This document shows, in pieces, positions 20,851 to 33,007 of a stretch of 64,000 bases of DNA. Position 1 is the first letter of the stretch. The number at the start of each line of letters is the position of its first letter. Below the pieces are notes generated by a model, which was given only the letters and a program-made list of their open reading frames with translations, was not told where the DNA came from and ran no database searches. The position numbers and the translations under genes were made by a program. Source of the stretch: Apoda limacodes (taxonomy: Eukaryota; Arthropoda; Insecta; Lepidoptera; Limacodidae); the NCBI GenBank assembly GCA_946406115.1, contig OX291545.1, positions 21,075,153 to 21,139,152 on the forward strand. The letters run 5' to 3'.

Positions 20851-20982
20851 AGTGCAACGAACTTTTCTGACCCGGTAGTTAAAAATCAGAAACTAGAGTC
20901 GACATATTGAAATAATGGGAACTTACAACGACACTTACGATCACACACACAAGATCAGAAGGTCAAAAAAGTTTGTTGCACT
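20851..20982. mobile_element. 132-bp MITE with 22-bp TIRs, copy 1
   Basis: The left TIR agtgcaacgaacttttctga (20851-20872 in full) and the right TIR (20961-20982) are inverses with 2 mismatches in 22. A second copy at 32530-32660 shares TIRs and interior (gaacttacaac, gtcaaaaa). It is non-coding. The superfamily is not assigned because the target duplication is unclear. Confidence 0.78.
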
Positions 20983-21814
20983 GTAGAATAAACGGAAAAA
21001 ACATTTGTCCAGTTTAACTGGAAATCTGAGATATTAAGTGAAGTACACAGAATTTAGCAGAGATGCCAACCACCACTCACAGATATTATTTAGAAACTAT
21101 ATAAAACTTTCTCAAAATAGCTTATGACTAGTTTTATATTTGCAACATTATGATTTTAGAAAATTGAGGACATCTAATGGCGGCGCTAGTTAGCTGCTAT
21201 ATGCACCTTAAGTAAGGACAACCGTTTCCAGCAAATCGAAAAAAAGCTTAAATTTAATTATGATTCCTGTTAGGTTACAACGGAATGTAAGTTTTTGCAA
21301 GTTTTGCTAGTTTATTAAGACTTATTGCTTAAGAAATTAAAAAATGAAAAAGTTATTCTAAAAAAATGTTTCTTTTACGCGGATATAATGACAGATAATA
21401 GCGATGCTTAGCAGGATCTAAATATATGTATTTATAACAGCCCAATTCTAACCTACAATTTTATTATATGAAGAAAAATCTACTTTGGCAAAAAATATAG
21501 GAAAAAATTATTGTCTCGCTTCAGATTAATTAGCGACATCTGCGTCTTAGCTGAGCGACAGTAAAATCTTACTTCTATTTTCTTGTTTCGTTTTTTTCTT
21601 ATTTAGTGTTTCTTTATTTATTTAGTATCAATGTTTTGTTGTTCATTTATTACTTACCTATTTATTTAGAAAACAGTTTATGCTGTATCATATATCCTGT
21701 AGCTACTTTTATACTATATTATTTGTAATCGAGTTCTCGGAAACGGTTCTGAACGAATTTCAAATAAGTACTACTTTATACTACTTAGACTACACTATGG
21801 GTTCAACATATCAG
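20983..21814. other. AT-rich DNA, nothing supported
   Basis: No coding signal or clear repeat was found. Confidence 0.4.
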
Positions 21815-22425
21815 CTAGTATCATATACTGGCCCACTGCTGTACATAAGCCTCCTCTATGGCACGCCATTTCTCCCAGTCCTCAGCCTTCCACATCTAGC
21901 TACCACCAGCCATCCTTTTAAAGTCGTCGGTCCACTGGTCTGGCGGGCGTCACACGCTTAGCCTTCCCATACGCCCCATACGCGTCTCTACTCCAGGACA
22001 CGTCTGCTCCATCGGCCATCAGTCCTTCGATAGACGTGGCCAGCCCACTGCCACTTTAGCTTGCATATTTGTGAGCTATATCGGTGACTTCAGTTCTCTT
22101 CCGGGTGTCCTCATTTCGGATTTGATCCCTCTGAGATACTCCGAGCATAGCCCGCTCTATTGCGCGCTGTGTGACTTTGAACTTGTGGACCAGCCCAGCC
22201 TTGCTATAAGTTTCGACTTTCGTCTTGAGACTCTAGTATAGGCGACGTGAAGACTTGGCGTTTACCAAATTTGAAGTTTACCAAATGCTGCCCACCCTAG
22301 CTGGATTCTCCTATCGGCTTCCTTCTCAATATTGTTCCGGCCCAGTTGGATTTTCTGTCCTAGGTACACATAATCCTGGACTAATTCGAGTAAGGTACCG
22401 GCGACGTGTTACTTAAACATGATTT
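21815..22425 (-). pseudogene. RTE-type retrotransposon ORF2 3' fragment
   Basis: On the minus strand, successive frames read VTDIAHKYA, LKWQWAGHVYRRTDGRWSRR and a terminal AYVQQWA-like end. These are the C-terminal blocks of RTE-type ORF2 proteins, after the RT domain. Stops and shifts are frequent. The 3' end faces left, near 21815. A plus-strand 3' end of a similar element starts only about 120 bp away, so the two are head to head. Confidence 0.78.
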
Positions 22426-22547
22426 TTGGTTAAAAGGGGTCAAATATCAATCTAAATAGGTGTTATTTCTAGGAAAATTCGTTTACTTCGTGCGTTTACA
22501 AACTTTACTTGCTTGCTTTACTTTTGAAATTCCAGAAACGGTCCAGA

Positions 22548-22673
22548 AAGATCTAAAGGAGACCGAGATAGACGCAGCAACAGCGCAGGATAGAAGTAAA
22601 TGGAAAAGACAGACAAGAAGAGCTGACTCCAGATGATGGGAAAAAGCTTAGGATAAGAAGAAGAAGAAGCTTC
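22548..22673 (+). pseudogene. RTE-type retrotransposon 3' end with (GAA)n tail
   Basis: The translation gives ETEIDAATAQDRSKWKRQTR and RADSR, then an aagaagaagaagaag-type tail. It is the extreme C-terminus and simple tail of a LINE; only the last roughly 40 codons remain. Confidence 0.7.
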
Positions 22674-23639
22674 AATAGTTTGAAATATATTGCAAATATT
22701 TTAATTTGTAGCATTTAATACTTCATCTAATCGTTTATTAGAAAAATGGTTTCCGTTGTCTCCTGAAAAAGTATGTAAACAAAATAACTCTTTCCTTAGA
22801 AAGATATAGAGGAAAAAGAATAACGATAAAGCAATAACAATAAAGCAAAGGAAATAACGGCTTGCTCATATATAACTGTAAGAAAATGAAGCGATATCAA
22901 AAGCTCACCATTATACGTATGAGCGGGTTCACATGTAACTATACATTTTTCTCTTATACATATATTTCATTCACATGCATAAATATTAAAAATTACAAAA
23001 CTAGAAAAAAATATTTTGTGTATCGCCTTACCAGCCTCATACTCATAATACGTCCTCTCTAATGGGGCACGGCCTATACTCACAATGGACGAGGGTGATT
23101 TGGGCCATAGCCATAGCAGTCCTCTTCACTCAGTGGTGGTTTATAAATATCAAGACCCCTCGGTCTTGTTTTAGAGGTACAAAAGCCAGTGGGCTGTGGC
23201 ATATGACTGACGCTTAGATCGCGTAAGATCACAGTATTTTAATATAGTGAGCGATTTAATATAGTTTTGACGTCTGCCAAGTTTGCCAAGATGCGCCTTA
23301 TCGCGTCAGACCAACCAGACCACAAGTGCTTTCTGACTGTATCGTTTTGTGAGCTACACAGTTCTTTCTAAGTCTGTTCTATCTGTGCCATACAAAGACG
23401 TACGAGCCGCGTATTTACAAAATTGTTCCTGATTGCATTTATGACAGAGTAATGAAGATTTGAACTTTGCGTTTCACTAAAAAATCTCTACTAGTAACTA
23501 TTCTTTATTCTGTGACCATAGTGCATCACGCAAGCACATTGCCGATTCTGTTTCCTCTCGAAAAGCCAGTAGTGGTGTAAACAAAAAATGTTTCAAAATA
23601 ATATATAAATCGCCTAGTGGTTCTATCATCCTCATCATA
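22674..23639. other. AT-rich DNA, nothing supported
   Basis: No gene or clear repeat was recognised. Confidence 0.4.
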
Positions 23640-23805
23640 TCAGCCTATATTGGTCTACTCTCTATGGCGTGCCATTTCTCTCGGTACTCTGAGAGGTTTC
23701 GCATCCAGCCACCACCGGCCACCCTTCTAAGCTGGTCAATCCAGGGTGGAGGGCGTCCCACACTTCGCCTTCTCGTACGCCGTCTCAGCTCCATGTATTG
23801 TAAGT
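23640..23805 (-). pseudogene. RTE-type ORF2 C-terminal fragment, second minus copy
   Basis: Plus-strand blocks ctatggcgtgccatttctct, ccagccaccaccggccaccc and ggagggcgtcccacacttcg parallel 21855-21970 in the same order. It is short and degenerate. Confidence 0.7.
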
Positions 23806-24283
23806 AACTCTATGTAAAAGCTTAACTTCTATAAAACCAGTTGAAATATAATAATATACTTTTAAGTTGAATAGTGATACAGTTATAGGTTATTTTTTTG
23901 GATTGCAAAATGCGATAAAAACAAAGTGTCATAAGTTTTATATAAGCCGTAAGAAAGTGTAAAACGAAATCGAAAAAGTATCTTGGAAACTGGCCTCGTG
24001 CCAAATTTTCACTCGATGTTGCAAAAAAGAGCTTGATTTCAAAAAAACTTATTGAAATCCATTCAAAAAATATTATCATGAGATAGTTTCAATCACGCAA
24101 ATTTTAAAATTATTTTGGTGAAAATAATTGTTACATGATTCTTTATTTTTTAGGTAGTTAAAATAAACTCAGGTGCCGAATATACGTGAACTACATTCGT
24201 AAGTAACTTTAAAGCAGCCTGTAGACCCGTAATAGATAAAATGATGTAGATCATGATCATGATATAGATCAAAAATGATCCAG

Positions 24284-24317
24284 ATTAACTGCTAATGTTA
24301 TAACATTAGCAGTTAAT
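24284..24317. repeat. 34-bp perfect palindrome
   Basis: The half attaactgctaatgtta is followed at once by its exact inverse (17 bp each, no spacer). The flanks (24240-24400) are rich in gatc and agatc motifs. It could form a hairpin or be the centre of a foldback element. Confidence 0.92.
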
Positions 24318-25613
24318 TAGCGTAGATCAATATCAACTCACAAAATATCTAGAATATTTGAGATCCAGATCCTTGATCTTGATCCTTATTAATGCATGTT
24401 TAAGGGCATCAGTCTACGCTACTCCTGACAACAAAAATTAATATTCGTCACAAATATCCATTTTTTTAGCAGTTTATTACAAATCATCATTTTCAAATAT
24501 TGAGTCCCAACTCGAAGCGATATTAAAAACTTATTTTGTACGGAATACCAATGGCGCAAGTATACCTAGCAAGACCAATACCTAGTTCTTGCACTTAGCA
24601 GGATTTTAACCATAAAAATCAAAATATAAACCAAATTTGAACTGGGTGTCTTAAAATATAAAAAGTAAGTCTAGTTTTGCAAATAGCTGAGCTTTTAAAG
24701 CGTAGTGCGTAGTGGTTTTGCTAATATTGTGGGAGAATTAATCTAATAAAGGGTCGGCGTGTAGTTTAAACGAAGAGCCTGAGTAGCTAGAATTTTGAGA
24801 ATTACATTTATGCAAAACCCCCAGTACCCTTAACACGTTAGAACTAATTGACACTTCTCTTTGATTGCATTCACAACTAACACGCAAAAAGATTAATTGA
24901 TAGACCGACGATTTTAGTTTGAATTTATTCGAATTCGTCATAGACTGCCTCGCCGTATGGTTTTCTAAAAGCAAAACTAACCCTTTGTAATTTTAAATGA
25001 AAATACACTATTTTTCAACAAAAACATTAATCCTACTACAAATTCACTAAAACGTAAATAAAAGCAGAGTTTTTAAATTTAATAAAACATGTTGTACTCA
25101 CCTTAAAGTCGATTGCCAAAAATAAAGACAAGTAAAGACAGGTAATAAGTTCTGTTGGCATTAAACAGAAGTAAAATTACAATCAGTATTTTAATTATCT
25201 GTGCCGTGTGGATTTATAAAATATAATATATATATTAATAAAATAAAAAAAAATGGACGCCGTATGAAAATCTATAATGAGGACGAGGCATTGAAAAATG
25301 TTTACCTTCTTGTTTTAGAATACAAATCACACCGAATACAATACAATTATATAAAAAAATATACGAGTACAAATCAGTTACAAAAGCCGAAACAGACACA
25401 CCTTCTTCATGAATTTGTCAGCTTAGAAACACAATTAGACAACTTCGGCTCGATAATTATTTTATTCTTATTAACCTCTTCGAAATCATCAAAAATGAGA
25501 ATATTAAAATAATGTAATAATATAAAAAAATAAGGTAAAGGTATTCCTCCAGCCTTAAAATAGATCAATGATGTATTGGTTTTCGTAATGTTTAATTTAT
25601 TATTAGATTCACT
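24318..25613. other. AT-rich DNA, no supported gene
   Basis: A 103-codon open frame at 25201-25512 has low-complexity, AT-driven composition and no motif. Confidence 0.4.
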
Positions 25614-25786
25614 ATGTAGGTAATAACAATACCTTAAATTCAACAACTGGGAATTCTGATTTTCCTAACCGTTAATTTTTAACAAATTAATAGATCATTT
25701 ATGTAGGTGAAAACAATACCTTAACTTCAACAGCTGGGAATTTTGATTGAACGCAACCGTAAATTTTTGATAAATTAAAAGGCCAA
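25614..25786. repeat. 87-bp tandem duplication
   Basis: The blocks atgtaggt, acaataccttaa, ttcaaca and gctgggaatt recur 87 bp apart (25614-25700 and 25701-25786). Confidence 0.75.
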
Positions 25787-26089
25787 TTTTTTACTTCTGA
25801 TTTACATTTTTTGGCAACGTCGTGAATAATTAATTTTCAGTCTTGCGTCTCAAGATGATTATTTCCTGCTCAATACCCATCAATGGCTTGCCGTAAGCAA
25901 GCAAAATTTATAAAAGCATCCAAGGTTTTTTTTTATATTAAGGTGAACTATTCATTGTTGAAGGAAATATTTATACCTATTTATATAAACATTTTTCCCT
26001 GTTTAATTCATATTGCAATAAAAGCGTGTTTTATTTTAAGCTCTAATCCTATTTCAGGTTCATATTTTTCGCGCCTTACTAAATTTTTG

Positions 26090-26290
26090 TTTTATCAAGT
26101 TTTAAAGGGTTTTAAACGTAAATTTTGAATGTCTACAGGCAATTTATTGTAGAATTGTATACATTGCCCCTTAACAGGTTTTTGTACATACATCTAATTT
26201 AAAGTGATTCCCTAGGACCCAGTTCGTAATCTGGTATTAAACTTATTATCACCCAATGATGTAGACATAGTGGACAAATAAACTTTTATT
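26090..26290 (-). pseudogene. Non-LTR retrotransposon C-terminal fragment
   Basis: The minus strand reads QCIQFYNKLPVDIQNLRLKP followed by FK. This matches the end of a lepidopteran LINE RT protein, where a cysteine/phenylalanine-rich segment is followed by the NKLP and FK blocks. A similar C-terminus (NKIPAAVCRINLKRFKKFIK) is at 36945-37330. It is short and shifted. Confidence 0.65.
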
Positions 26291-28767
26291 ACTGTAGTGT
26301 TAAGTAAAATAATATCACTTTAATTTGTTTTTAAGTTTTTATCTTTGATCGGCAAGAGAATCATATTCTGTAATCCCTTACGTTAAATTCTGTTAATTCC
26401 TTCCTAATAGGCAATAAACTAGACCAAATCAAAGAGGTTATATATTGTGTTTTATGTATTTGATCATTCGAGAATCTTCTTGTAAATCATTATTATACCA
26501 CGTGTCTATATTTTCGTATGCCTTTCAAATGAATGATACTTTTTTATATTAGTTTGGAGTCACCGAGAATGAATAAATTCACATGTATGGAATACTATAA
26601 TTTTCACAAAAATGGAATTAAAAAATCAAATTATTTAGTTTTTTGTTAGTGGACTTTATTGAAAACTTAAATTTACGTTATCATGTATGTAGCAAAATTC
26701 ACCCGATTGTAAAAAAAATATAAAATATGGGTAGGAACTACAATTTTATGTGAAAGCCAATTTTAATGTAGACTTCTATCATTGACATAATTTATTCTTG
26801 TGCTATTTCCTGTCACTTACGGAGTAACCCTGTCCCCATATCACACTAGATTAAAAAAAATTAAAATAAAGATTTTGTTATTATTTTATTCCTTTTGAAA
26901 TGCTTTTTATTTTATTTGAGATTTTCAATACTAATTGCCTCAGAGCACATACAACTTCACTTGATATAGCCATGTTTTCGCGGCTATTTTAATTACACTT
27001 CTATGGTATCATCGTTAACTGATTAGACTTTTCTGTCGACGACCATGTGTACACAATATTGCTAAAAGCACAAGTTAAACTATCTCGCCAGGTTTTAAAG
27101 CATCTAGAACCCAATCTATGTTTAAGGCAATGTTTTATACTACCACTGTCACCATAAATTCGAAAACTCCGTGACCCTTAAGGAAACTAGCACAAATTAC
27201 CATTAATTTTTTTAACTGCAATTAAGGAAGAAAAAATTTCCAGTCTTTGAAAAATATACAGAAAAAATAATTGTCAAGATTCTGCACAAAGTTCCTATAA
27301 ATTGTCAATTCTCTCTTTATAGTCTACAATAAAATCAACAGACCGATAACAACTCAATATCGCCTGTTTTCTACTTCTTCTATAAAAACAGAAACTGTTG
27401 CAATTGCGTTTTACTAAATACCATACAAAATTTTAATATTTTTTTTCTTTACAAGGGTAAATTTTCTTACTTCCTTACACCTGGAAATTAGATTGAAAAC
27501 CTTGTAAACTAGGAAAACCTGGCCAAAAGACACTACTGAAATAGCACCCCTCCAACTCCAGTTCCAACTTCAACAAAAGGAGTCCATAGGTATAAATTAA
27601 AGAATAGTTAAAGGCTAACAAACAGCTAAATTAGGTATAACAAAACACTGAACCTTCTAAGGACCGTTCGGCCTTTCTGACATCATTAAAATCTAAACAT
27701 AAAATAGGTATAGGTTATACATAGTTCTTTTGTAAATATTTATGCTTAATTAGATAGTTACCTTGCAAAGTTTCAATTACTATCACGACATGTGTTACTG
27801 GCTTTTAACCACTTGCAGAATGCGGCTTCAATTTCTATACTCCACGCCTGTTGCATATCCAATTACCGTCTCAGCACCGATACCAATAGTTTTCTGGCTA
27901 GAGTGGCAAGGCTACGTCATCGCTCCGTTGTTTTACAAGTCAGTAAGGTTTGCCTTAAGTTAACCCTCCAAAATGACACAATCAATAGCTAGAAACATTG
28001 ATTTTTAAATTTAAAAATTCAAGAATACATTTCTCTTTTTTTAAAATAATCATTCAAAGCACAATAATCTATCAAGCACTCTTTAACTTTATTGTATAAG
28101 TATAAATGTTCGACGCAACGCAATGTAAGACTCGGCTGACATATTTTATTTTCACTGGTCGATTATTTATTATTCTTATAGCAAATCGTTGCCGTTCACG
28201 TTAAAACGTGCCGTTCCGTGCCACTCACAGGTAAATTATAAGAGCGTCCTATGAATGTTAAGGCTGTGCTGTTATAAAACAAGGTTCATTTTGGCAAGTC
28301 TAACTCAGCAAGTAATCTTCTTATTAAATCTGAGAAAAATAATTGGCATATAAATTTTATAAAACAAAAGACTATCTACAGAAAATGTTTTTAGTAAATA
28401 TTGAATCCACTGGACTAATTAAAACTGGGCCGGTGTTGTCGTTTTGTCTGACGATAACCAAACAACAATATCAGTTTGTCTTTGCGAAGCAATTTCAGTT
28501 GTCGTCCTCGTCTAATTGAGGTTCTAATTTACCAGTAAAATTTGTATCAAGAAACATAAAACTGACTTTGGTCGTCTGTGGCTCGGATGATTATGGATTA
28601 TGTCTGGAGTCTCAGCTTATTTATGTATTTGTTTATGACGACGCTATCCACCCTGACTAAATTATTTGCGTCACAAGGGAAGCTTTTGATATTTGCAATA
28701 AGCTTTGAAGCTGATGACAATATAATTGAATTTTGTAGCAAAGTTTATTTGTATTATTTTATATACA
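26291..28767. other. AT-rich DNA, nothing supported
   Basis: About 2.5 kb has no recognisable coding frame, RNA gene or repeat with a second copy here. Confidence 0.45.
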
Positions 28768-28925
28768 CACTAGCTTTTGGTGGCGGCTCTGCCCGCCCTA
28801 AATTTGATTTAATTGACTCCTTGATAATACCAAAGAAGTTTGGCATAACAAGCACCAACGGTAGCTATAGTTCGTTCCAATGGATTTCGATGATAGTTTT
28901 TCCTGCGGGAACAAATAAACCAACA
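28768..28925 (-). repeat. Dispersed repeat (family of 4830-5245), minus
   Basis: On the plus strand it reads actagcttttggtggcggct, cgccctaaatttg and gtttttcctgcgggaac. These are the inverse of the gcgggcaaaagctagt, aatttagggcggg and ttcccgcgggaa blocks. Confidence 0.6.
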
Positions 28926-28984
28926 AACAGAAAACAAACTTTCATATGTTAGTAGGATTTCTACGCTCATTCCTACTTAAACTT

Positions 28985-29245
28985 AATTCATTCTCACACC
29001 TTAGTCACGGTCATAGCCCATGGTCAATTACAGTGCAGTTTCAGTAAACCTTCCTTCCGCTTACGCTTAGGCTGTGGAATGAGTTTCCTGCCAAGATTTC
29101 TCTAAGAACTACAGTATGGGGTTCTTCAAGAAGAAGTTATTATATTTTGAAGGAGCGGCAACGCCAGGTGTTGCCAGCGTCCATAAGCTGCAGTGAACGC
29201 TTACCATCAGGAGGACCCCAAGCTTGTTTGCTGCTTGCTTTAAAC
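28985..29245 (+). mobile_element. CR1/Jockey-group retrotransposon 3' fragment
   Basis: It is collinear with 2020-2275: tcattctcacac, aggctgtggaatgag, aagaagttattatattttga and ttaccatcagga. It is moderately diverged, and no open frame is left. Confidence 0.75.
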
Positions 29246-29379
29246 AATAATACTTTTACTCACACTATAATTACTATTTAATTTAATTTTATTAATATTC
29301 AAATGTAATAAAAAACATGAAATTACTGTTTTAAGTTTGTAAGTATTACTGTTTTAAAGATAGAGCAAAAGTCCGGTAA

Positions 29380-29429
29380 AGCAGTAATGGCTTCATCAGC
29401 CAACTGCATAGTCAGATCAAAAAAAAAAA
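29380..29429 (+). mobile_element. 3' end of the Jockey element with poly-A
   Basis: atggcttcatcagccaactg and catagtcag followed by A11 match the end of the Jockey copy at 14195-14240. Severe 5' truncation leaves about 50 bp. Confidence 0.75.
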
Positions 29430-29547
29430 GGGAGAGAAAACCAACAAAAATGTGTTACTTGTATTAGAACCCCTTAAATATTTACTTTCCAAACTTTTCA
29501 TTATCTGTTAAGTAATCCGCTGTAATGCTACTATTATTATAAATGAG

Positions 29548-29715
29548 AAATTTTGGATGTTCTGTTGTTTGTTACTTAATCACATTTCAACCACTGGAAG
29601 GACCGGGATGAAAGTTGGCAGCAACATATAGGTTAGGTCCTGGAATAGGACATAGGCTCCTTTACTTTTCTTCCCGCAGGAATAATCATAACCGAGCTTA
29701 AATGAACTATAGCTC
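29548..29715 (+). repeat. Dispersed repeat (family of 4830-5245)
   Basis: It holds attataaatgagaaatt, gggatgaaagttggcag, ggacataggctcctttac and cttcccgcaggaa, the same block order as the family. Confidence 0.6.
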
Positions 29716-30876
29716 CATTAAAAAAATATTTAACCATCTTTCAGTTGTTCACAACATACTAACTCTGCCAATATACAGACAGCAGGTTCAACTAGTAATT
29801 AGTAGCAGAAACAACTCTATTAATTCATTAAACAAAGTTAAATTTCTAACAAACATTAGTCTGTAATTTAACCAAGGTAGCTTCGTTAAGACAATAAATT
29901 GTGACCTGCCACAACTTGCATGCATCTATTATACTCTAAACGCAATCTCCACTAGACACACTCGTACATTATTACGCGTCCCATATCACTGCCCTGCTAA
30001 TACGTGCCATAGCGTGTTTTAAAATACAAATAGAACCCTCTAGTGACAGTCTGGTTGAACAATAAATGATACTACTGCCTGTTGTTAATAAAACAAACTC
30101 TGCCCAGCTACGGTTGCTAATTAGTCTGTCAATAAAACACGCTCTGTTCTGCTACTTCAGGTGATTAGAATGCTAATATGCTAGTAATTCTAAATAAATG
30201 TGTCTGCTCATTCAACAGTCTTGTCTCTTAAACTAATTTACATCAAATGTTTTCTTTAAACAACGGTCAAATCGGTTCGTTTAATTGTTCTGAATCTGCT
30301 CATACAACCTATTTGATTCTCTATATTAGCCTACTATAGTAAGCTAATCTTGTGAACTAGAGTTAGCTATGTGATTAAACAGTTTGTTATTTGTAGCAGT
30401 CAATGTAGTTACTGTCCTTAACGGTTTTGAATTGGTTATGAGTAACGAATTGACGGCCGTTGTATAAGTGGAAAAAACATTTATAAGTAACAAAGTTCCT
30501 TTAATATACAAAAAAACAGTACTCTGCATGTATATTTTTTGAGTGTGGCTATAGCAAACTTTATTAGTATATTAATTTTTAGCTATAACAAAAAGGTAAT
30601 CAATTTTAGTTACATTTATTAGTCAAAATCTTCTATAAAACCTTATTACCCAGTCGCTCAACCTCAAAGCAAATTGGAATCCCTACATAATGTTATTTAA
30701 ATGAAGTACTGAAAAAGGTTCGGAAAAGGGTAGACTGCTCAAGGTAACCAGACAGATGGGTTTCCCCAAAGACCACAATTTGTTATTCAATGTTTCGATA
30801 CTTAATTCGCATGATCAGAATTAAAAGCGAATACATTGTACCTACTGCTTTTTGGACATTATGTTTCAAAATGGCC
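29716..30876. other. AT-rich DNA, nothing supported
   Basis: No gene, RNA or clear repeat was seen. Confidence 0.45.
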
Positions 30877-31190
30877 TTTTAGGATTCTGTACCCAAAGGG
30901 TAAAAAGGGGACCCTATTACGAAGACCCCGTTTCCGTCCGTCTGTCTGTCTGTTACCAGGCTGTATCTCCTGAACCGTAATAGTTAGACAGTTGTAATTT
31001 TCACATGTGATGTATTTCTGTTGCCGTTATAACAACAAATACTAACGTATTTAAACGTGATTTTTTTTTTTGTTTTCGCTCGGTATTGTTAACGGCAACA
31101 GGTGGACGCTTGAAATATTCACAGACTATATATAGATAATGGTACGGAACCCTTCGTACGCGGTTAGGACTCGCACTTGACCGATTTTTT
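30877..31190 (+). repeat. 'ggttccgtacc...' dispersed repeat, copy 2
   Basis: It starts ttttaggattctgtaccc, has caggctgtatctcctgaac and tgtatttctgttgccgtt, and ends ggactcgcacttgaccgat. Confidence 0.82.
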
Positions 31191-31235
31191 ACTGAATGAT
31201 GTCTAGATTGTTCCTTGTAGAAAACTATTGAGTAA

Positions 31236-31345
31236 CTAATTCTTACTACGTTTGTCCTGCGTGATACGTGATGAGCCCAGCACTGTGACACTGCTTATGA
31301 TGTAGTGTATCCGGAGTAAGGTGACTTTATAAATGTCCTAAAAGT
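31236..31345 (+). repeat. Dispersed repeat, right half of the 4018-4235 family
   Basis: It holds tcctgcgtgatacgtgatga, gagcccagcactgtgacac, tagtgtatccgga and aaaagtcgtaa, matching the last part of 4018-4235. Confidence 0.5.
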
Positions 31346-31927
31346 CGTAAATTATGCTTGCTTTAGAGCAATAAGTGGTAAAATAATAGACCACGGACAG
31401 AATAATACACAATGTTGCCTATAGTAAGTAAATCACAATGAGAGAGTAGTAAGGGGGATTATGTTGAAAAGTAAAAAGTCACATGTGCATTTCTTTGCCT
31501 ATACCGAGAATTTATGAAAGCCTTTTTGCAGGAAATTAAATTAGATCATCTTCGTTTCTTAAAAAAAGAAAAGGAAACGCAACTCTTGATGTAAAAAATA
31601 CATTTTAATAAATATATTTTTGAAATTTTACAATCATAAGAAACAACCAGATTTTATAACATCTATTGCAAAAGAATATTTAATTGATTGATAAAGCATT
31701 AAAGACTCGCAACTTCGACCGTGTTGCTAGCTTTAATGGTTTACCACGAACGAAGTACGAAATACTACAACGTAAGTGTTTTATAAACTCGTACGTTTTT
31801 TTTTTAAACGACTTAAAAAGGAAGTTATCAATTCGAAATTATGTCATATTGTTGGAATTACACATTTTTGATGTGAAAACTCTTTAGCGGCGTTGTGCAC
31901 TTTTTTTTTGTTTGGGTAAAAAATGTT
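31346..31927. other. AT-rich DNA, nothing supported
   Basis: No gene or repeat was recognised. Confidence 0.4.
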
Positions 31928-32125
31928 AAACTCACGTCAGATCACGTGTCCTGATCGAAAATTCATATGAAATTCGTAAGTCGGAACTCACGTCAGATTT
32001 ATTTACATTAGGTTGGTTTTTGTGTTGGGTATAAAATGATAAACTCGCGTCAGACTGATCTTCAGACGGAAACCATAATGCCACGCCATAAAAATTCGCA
32101 AGACGGAAACCATAATGCCACGCCT
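31928..32125. repeat. Short local repeats
   Basis: The motif aactcacgtcaga recurs about every 55 bp three times (near 31930, 31985, 32041). A 37-bp unit starting agacggaaaccataatgcca then occurs twice in tandem (32064 and 32101). Confidence 0.75.
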
Positions 32126-32529
32126 ATTATAATTTTTATTTTTAGTATATGGCGCTTATGAGTAGTACAGGGAGGTTGGATATGGGATTTTAATTATATG
32201 ACAGATTGAGATGTCAAATATACTACGTCAAAAACGTAAATTTCCAATTACCAACTAGGTAATAATAAAACATAAAAAAAATCTATATAAATTACCCTGC
32301 CTTCAAAACCCTACTAAACTACTACTACTACACTTTACGCAGATGAGACATTGAGTTTAATTTTTTGTTCTGCTTAAAGTTAAATGTTAATAGTTTTTTT
32401 ACTGCATATTTTTAGTGAAAGTGAAATCACTTCAAAGGGAAGAAAACACTTACCTTAACTTTCTCGTGCGTTCAAAGGCAGTGCATGCTTGTTTACGTTA
32501 GAGAAAAAATGGCATTAAAACAAATCTGT
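32126..32529. other. AT-rich DNA, nothing supported
   Basis: No gene or repeat was recognised. Confidence 0.4.
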
Positions 32530-32660
32530 TGTGCAACAAACTATTCTGTCCCGGTGGTCAAAAATCAAAACTACAGTCGCCATAATGAAACTGTGCGAAC
32601 TTACAACTACACTAGCGACCATACACTCAAGGTCAGAGGGTCAAAAAACCTTGTTGCAGT
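32530..32660. mobile_element. 131-bp MITE, copy 2
   Basis: The ends tgtgcaacaaactattctgt and its approximate inverse (32639-32660) frame an interior that matches 20851-20982. The 67-codon open frame over it is not evidence for a gene. Confidence 0.72.
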
Positions 32661-32774
32661 GTACATTGGTAAGACAAATAATTCTTAATTTATAAATACA
32701 TTAACTAAACCATTTGACGTGAAAAAAAATAAACAGACAAGGCAATATTTTTAACAAATGGTGATCTGACGATG

Positions 32775-32880
32775 TTTTGAATCCAAATAAGCTCGCTAAT
32801 GAAGCACTCCATCTCAAGTTGCGATCCATTTTTCGCATCATTACGCTTCTTGATCTTCCACACAAACGCGCCAGAAAATT
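32775..32880 (+). repeat. Short dispersed repeat, present three times in the window
   Basis: Shared with 53290-53400 and inverted at 7875-7960: aatgaagcactccatct, aagttgcgatccattt and cgcatcattac. Confidence 0.7.
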
Positions 32881-33007
32881 TTATTGTTATTCCTTGCTTT
32901 CTTTAATTTGATCGAATTCTATAATTTGCACATGTTCGAAGCAAGTCACTAGATTTAGGTTTTATAAGCAATATTATAAGAATTATAAAGTTTTCTACAT
33001 ATACACC

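Noticed and set aside
28578..28952. 124-codon plus-strand open frame
   Set aside because: The second half is the inverse of a dispersed repeat, and the first half has no motif.
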